A DNA stretch of 38,443 nt from Bacteroidota bacterium (GTDB taxonomy: Bacteria > Bacteroidota > Bacteroidia > Bacteroidales > VadinHA17). A program made the position numbers and the translations under genes. The notes under the pieces were generated by a model. It made no database searches. It saw only the letters and a list, made by a program, of their open reading frames with translations, and was not told where the DNA came from. Positions 34,945 through 38,443 of this stretch are shown here, in pieces. Location: NCBI GenBank assembly GCA_030605195.1, contig JAUWBB010000003.1, forward strand, positions 1 to 38,443. Reading direction: 5' to 3'. Each line of letters starts with the position of its first letter. The first letter of the stretch is position 1.

Positions 34945-36096
34945 TTACTTTTTAAGTATTATCCGGATAGTGGTTCCCTTATTGATTTCCGAATATTTTA
35001 CAAAGATATTTCCTCCATGATAAATTTCAACGATGCGTTTTGTTAAAGATAATCCAAGTCCCCACCCTCTTTCCTTTGTGGTGTAGCCAGGACTAAAGAT
35101 TGTTTTGAATCTGGATTTTGGAATGCCCTTACCATTATCATTAATATCCAGGTAAATTACCTTCGTTTGATTAGTAATAGAAATCCTTATTTTACCATCG
35201 CTGCCTATTGCATCCAGAGCATTCTTACACAAATTTTCTATTACCCACTCGAATAGTACGGTATTCAATGGGATCCAAATCTTTTCGTTTTCACCGAAAT
35301 TAAACTCAAAACTGACATTTTTTGAAGATCGGTTTTTGATATATTGCACTGTATGCAAAACCTCTTTCAATAAATTCGACCGGACTAATGCAGGTTTAGA
35401 TCCGACTTTTGAGAATCTTTCAGTGATTTTCTCAAGACGGTTAACATCTTTTTCGAATTCTGAGACCAGATTTTCATCAAGGTTCTTCATTCGAAGCAAT
35501 TCAACCCAGGCAGACAGGGAAGAAGTTGGTGTTCCCAACTGATGTGCTGTTTCCTTTGAAAGACCAACCCAAACCTGGTTTTGTTCAGCTTCGCGAGTTG
35601 CACTGAATGCATAATAGGAAACGAAAATAAATAATACAATTACCCCTAGCTGGATAAAAGGGAACCAGGCCAGCTTGGTCAGAATAAATGAATCTTTATA
35701 ATAAATATAATTCTTTTCACCATTGCTCAACTCGATTTCTATGGATTCATGTACCTGATTCATTTTCTTTAACTGCCGGTGCAGATATTCCGGATTATTT
35801 TTCCTGACAGGATTCAGGTTCCTGGTGGAAATAGTATCGCCAAGGGCATCAACAAGAATTACCGGAACCGTGTTGTTATTTTCAATAACCTCAAATAAAA
35901 ATTCAAAATCGGATTCAGTTATATCCAGCTCAATCAGTTGTTTTGTGGCTTTCGCCCATAACTCGACTTTCTTTCGCTCCTCTGTTTTTAATTCCCTTAC
36001 CAGTCTCTGGGTATAGATCAACGAGGTTAAACCAATAACCGCAGCCATTACAAATAAGAAAAATTTCCACCGAATCTTTTGCGTGTAGATATTCAA
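34945..36096 (-). CDS. Sensor histidine kinase
   Basis: A 383-residue kinase with two membrane helices (~12-28 and ~143-163) around an extracytoplasmic sensor of about 110 residues. The dimerisation/phosphoacceptor box is SKETAHQLGTPTSSLSAW with H185, a Bacteroidota-type variant of the H-box. The ATPase has ENLCKNALDAIG, NDNGKGIP and GWGLGLSLTKRIVE, all intact. The only usable start is TTG 36096, with AGG six bases before it; no in-frame ATG lies upstream. No response-regulator gene is adjacent. The U32 gene follows within four bases and an AsmA-like gene precedes it by 74 bases. The signal is unknown. Confidence 0.9.
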   Translation of the reverse strand: MNIYTQKIRWKFFLFVMAAVIGLTSLIYTQRLVRELKTEERKKVELWAKATKQLIELDITESDFEFLFEVIENNNTVPVILVDALGDTISTRNLNPVRKNNPEYLHRQLKKMNQVHESIEIELSNGEKNYIYYKDSFILTKLAWFPFIQLGVIVLFIFVSYYAFSATREAEQNQVWVGLSKETAHQLGTPTSSLSAWVELLRMKNLDENLVSEFEKDVNRLEKITERFSKVGSKPALVRSNLLKEVLHTVQYIKNRSSKNVSFEFNFGENEKIWIPLNTVLFEWVIENLCKNALDAIGSDGKIRISITNQTKVIYLDINDNGKGIPKSRFKTIFSPGYTTKERGWGLGLSLTKRIVEIYHGGNIFVKYSEINKGTTIRIILKK

Positions 36097-36120
36097 ATTA
36101 ATCCTGTTATAATATGTAAA

Positions 36121-36159
36121 ATGCCTAAGAAAGAAATGCCTAAAATGCCTAAAGTTAAA
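36121..36159 (+). repeat. Degenerate ATGCCTAAA minisatellite, copy 2
   Basis: Consists of ATGCCTAAG, AGAA, ATGCCTAAA, ATGCCTAAAGTTAAAA and ATGGCTAAA, in the gap between the AsmA-like gene and the sensor kinase. The reverse complement of 5558-5639 shows the same order of units (for example ATGCCTAAAGT preceding a run of T/A), so the two clusters are related. Confidence 0.7.
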
Positions 36160-36170
36160 AATGGCTAAAA

Positions 36171-38443
36171 TTATAAATTCCGTTTCTTTTTAAACCTGGT
36201 AGTATCTTCTTCTTCTTCCCACTCGATAATAAATTTCCTGGACGTTTTCTTTTTTTCAGGTTTCTTTATTTGAATAGTATCAGCTTCCTCCCACTCAAAA
36301 ACAAACTTTTGCTGCTTATCTACAAATTCCTGGAGCGATGAATCTTTTCTGAACCAGCCAAATTCTTCCTGTAGTATCTTTTTCAATTCATTCCTTTCCT
36401 CCTTGATGGTTTCCTTTATCACATTCTTTACCTGGTCCTTATCGTATGAAATATGAATGTTCTCTTTATCGCCGGCAATTGATAAATACAAACTCGTACG
36501 TCCCAGGTTATCATCCTCAATAATTCCGAATTCCTCATTCTCTTTTTTTACCTCTCTCGCCTTTCTGGCAAGCACTTCTGAAAGCAAAACCCTCACCTTA
36601 TAATTATACTTGTTACTAAAGTGGTGAACCCCTGAGAGAGAAATATTAAATGCCGTGGAATAAATATCCATTAACGGAATAGTAACCGTTTGGTCTTTTA
36701 TAAAGATTTCGTTTTCAAGTGTTGAAAAGGTAATGTGTTTCAACTCAGATAACTCAATAAACCTGGACAACCCCAACATGGGTTCAAATTCAATCAACTC
36801 CCCGTTATTTATCACGAGAGAACTTTCGGTGATTACTTTTCCCTTTTTTATTTTCAGGCCGGGGGTTATTTCGGAAGAAAAACTTATATTTCCGGCTACG
36901 ATACCTTTTACATGATTATCCATGATAAATTTCTGTCCAAAATTATTAAACGAATAAAACATATCTCTAATATTAATTTCGTTTAACTGAACCTGTGTTT
37001 TTACAGAAAAATCACCGTTGTATTTCCGGACGATAATTCCGTTACCCGAAATTTCTCCCCACATCGATTCCAAGGATAATGAATTTACAACAGCCATATG
37101 CGGTTTATATGTAAGCAGTCCTTTACAATTATTAGCAGAGAATCTCCTGAAAGTAAAATGTCCGATGTCGAAATTGAGTTTAGCCTGCAATTTATCAGGA
37201 AATTTTATTATCGATGAATTCGAATATTGTGATTTATTACCGGACTTCTTAATAAACATTTCAAAGTCAAGTTTATCCGCTTTAATCGTACCTTCAATCA
37301 AAAGAGGTTTGGTTCCCGAGATCAGGTAGGGCATGGCATTACCCAATTTTCCTTCGAGAAGCAGTTTATTTCCCGAAATATTTAAAAAGATACCATCAAG
37401 CCAAAAATGCTTTCCAAGCATCATACTTCCGTTGATACCCGAAAAATCCAATACCGCACCTTGCAGCTTAAAGCCGACATCCTTGTATAGAATGTGTCCA
37501 ACCGGATTCAATCGCTCCAGATCACAGATTGAGATCTTATTAATATTTTGGATCCTTCCTTCCAGTTTTACATTAGCCCTGATTTCACCTGTAAGGTATT
37601 GTAAGGTATCAATATCAAAGAATTCCTTTATATCCTGCATATTAATATCACCGGTTAATAACAATTCGACGATAGGATTTTTAAAATTTATAATTGTGTA
37701 TGAACCAGCCAACTCACTTCTCCCAATTAAAGTATTAAATTTGGATACTTCCAATTTGGATGATTGGGAACTATTCTTTTCACCATTTGAATAGAAACCT
37801 TCCAGTTTCAAATCAGATAACTTAATTTTTGAATCCTCTTTGGTGATAAAACCATCCTGAACTCCAAAACCAATTTCAATATGTATAGATCCACCGGGTC
37901 CATAGGATCCCGAAATAGCAGATTGAAAGCTGATTTTCCCCCTGGGATTGTATTTCTTTAATTTATCTCTTGTTCCGGCCGGAAACAAAGGAACCAAATC
38001 AGAAACATCAAGATCTTTACCACGGATCACAAGTTGCAATCGTTTATCCTTTTTTGTAAAAAATGTGCCTGTTACATCAAATTCCAAGCCGGAAATATCA
38101 AGAACCCCTTTATGAAGGTTGTGTTTATTATCTTCAACATCAAGGTTCAATTCCAGCTTAACCGGACGATTTCTAAGTGTTTGTGCGTTGCTGATTTGTA
38201 AATGTTGTACGAATATATTTCCCTGTGTTTTCAAGCTATATCGAAAAGATGCAAAATGACCCCGAATGGCAAACTTGTTTATATACCCCTTCAAATCAAC
38301 CTGGTTCGCTTTATCAATCAAGGTTAACTCAATATTTGAAAATTTGAGATTCTGTAATGCTAAAGTAAAATTTGACTGCCCGGTATCTTGTTTCGTTTTC
38401 CAAAACCGGTAATTCACCAATCCGTCCTTTGTTGTATACAATT
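36171..38443 (-). CDS. AsmA-like outer-membrane assembly/lipid transport protein, C-terminal part
   Basis: At least 757 residues are visible; the frame leaves the window on the right, and the first codon in view is not a start. Long repeats of amphipathic beta-strands (for example FSNIELTLIDKANQVDLKG, LELNLDVEDNKHNL, LELLLTGDINMQDIKEFF-type segments) and the AsmA C-terminal block around FSTLENEIFIKDQTVTIPLM place it in the AsmA/TamB-like group. These long periplasmic proteins are thought to move phospholipid between membranes. The C-terminus holds two copies of a short motif: KFVFEWEEADTIQIKK and KFIIEWEEEEDTTRFKK. The sensor kinase follows after 74 bases. The N-terminal membrane anchor cannot be seen. 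Confidence 0.82.
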   Translation of the reverse strand, partial: LYTTKDGLVNYRFWKTKQDTGQSNFTLALQNLKFSNIELTLIDKANQVDLKGYINKFAIRGHFASFRYSLKTQGNIFVQHLQISNAQTLRNRPVKLELNLDVEDNKHNLHKGVLDISGLEFDVTGTFFTKKDKRLQLVIRGKDLDVSDLVPLFPAGTRDKLKKYNPRGKISFQSAISGSYGPGGSIHIEIGFGVQDGFITKEDSKIKLSDLKLEGFYSNGEKNSSQSSKLEVSKFNTLIGRSELAGSYTIINFKNPIVELLLTGDINMQDIKEFFDIDTLQYLTGEIRANVKLEGRIQNINKISICDLERLNPVGHILYKDVGFKLQGAVLDFSGINGSMMLGKHFWLDGIFLNISGNKLLLEGKLGNAMPYLISGTKPLLIEGTIKADKLDFEMFIKKSGNKSQYSNSSIIKFPDKLQAKLNFDIGHFTFRRFSANNCKGLLTYKPHMAVVNSLSLESMWGEISGNGIIVRKYNGDFSVKTQVQLNEINIRDMFYSFNNFGQKFIMDNHVKGIVAGNISFSSEITPGLKIKKGKVITESSLVINNGELIEFEPMLGLSRFIELSELKHITFSTLENEIFIKDQTVTIPLMDIYSTAFNISLSGVHHFSNKYNYKVRVLLSEVLARKAREVKKENEEFGIIEDDNLGRTSLYLSIAGDKENIHISYDKDQVKNVIKETIKEERNELKKILQEEFGWFRKDSSLQEFVDKQQKFVFEWEEADTIQIKKPEKKKTSRKFIIEWEEEEDTTRFKKKRNL

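Overview
The window is an AT-rich chromosomal segment from a member of the Bacteroidota, probably of Bacteroidales/Marinilabiliales type. The evidence is a type IX secretion C-terminal domain protein, several Bacteroidota-type promoters (TAnnTTTG, two of them with TTTG exactly 19 bases upstream), weak or absent Shine-Dalgarno sequences, frequent GTG/TTG starts, a short AtpC without its helical domain, and a bactofilin leading the ATP synthase cluster. No rRNA, tRNA or CRISPR array was seen.

Layout. 1-590: start of a heptosyltransferase-like gene (minus, runs off the left edge). 755-11868 (minus): a complete F1Fo ATP synthase set in transcription order bactofilin, atpZ, small membrane protein, atpB, E, F, H, A, G, then a gap of about 2.7 kb with a four-helix-bundle gene fragment, a polyprenyl synthetase and an oppositely oriented outer-membrane protein gene, then atpD and, after another 0.5 kb without genes, atpC. 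12141-14840 (minus): the ribosome/lipid cluster yceD-rpmF-plsX-fabH with a well-matched promoter. 14892-17834: a large CPA1 cation/proton antiporter with a cyclic-nucleotide-binding domain. 18059-18559: a very small T9SS cargo-like protein.

18.7-22.7 kb is a decaying accessory region. It holds fragments of hsdR with internal deletions, a C-terminal fragment of an IS200/REP-type transposase surrounded by hairpins, an intact metallophosphoesterase placed one base after hsdM, an hsdM split by a deletion/frameshift and carrying NSPF in place of the catalytic NPPF, and dense palindromic repeats, including an inverted hairpin pair with compensating base changes. No hsdS is visible. A dispersed intergenic repeat of about 88 bases occurs three times (12.05, 22.16 and 24.77 kb).

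22.8-38.4 kb: an AspT/YidE-type transporter, a truncated GyrI-like gene, an 1108-residue CPBP protease with an internally duplicated architecture, rsgA, a hybrid histidine kinase overlapping selU (mnmH), then on the minus strand an AsmA-like protein (runs off the right edge), a sensor kinase and a U32 peptidase-family protein of the TrhP/YegQ type. SelU and the U32 protein are convergent neighbours and are both plausibly tRNA wobble-uridine modification enzymes.

The best candidates for something not yet described are the duplicated CPBP protease, the metallophosphoesterase coupled to the dying type I restriction locus, and the palindromic repeat families.
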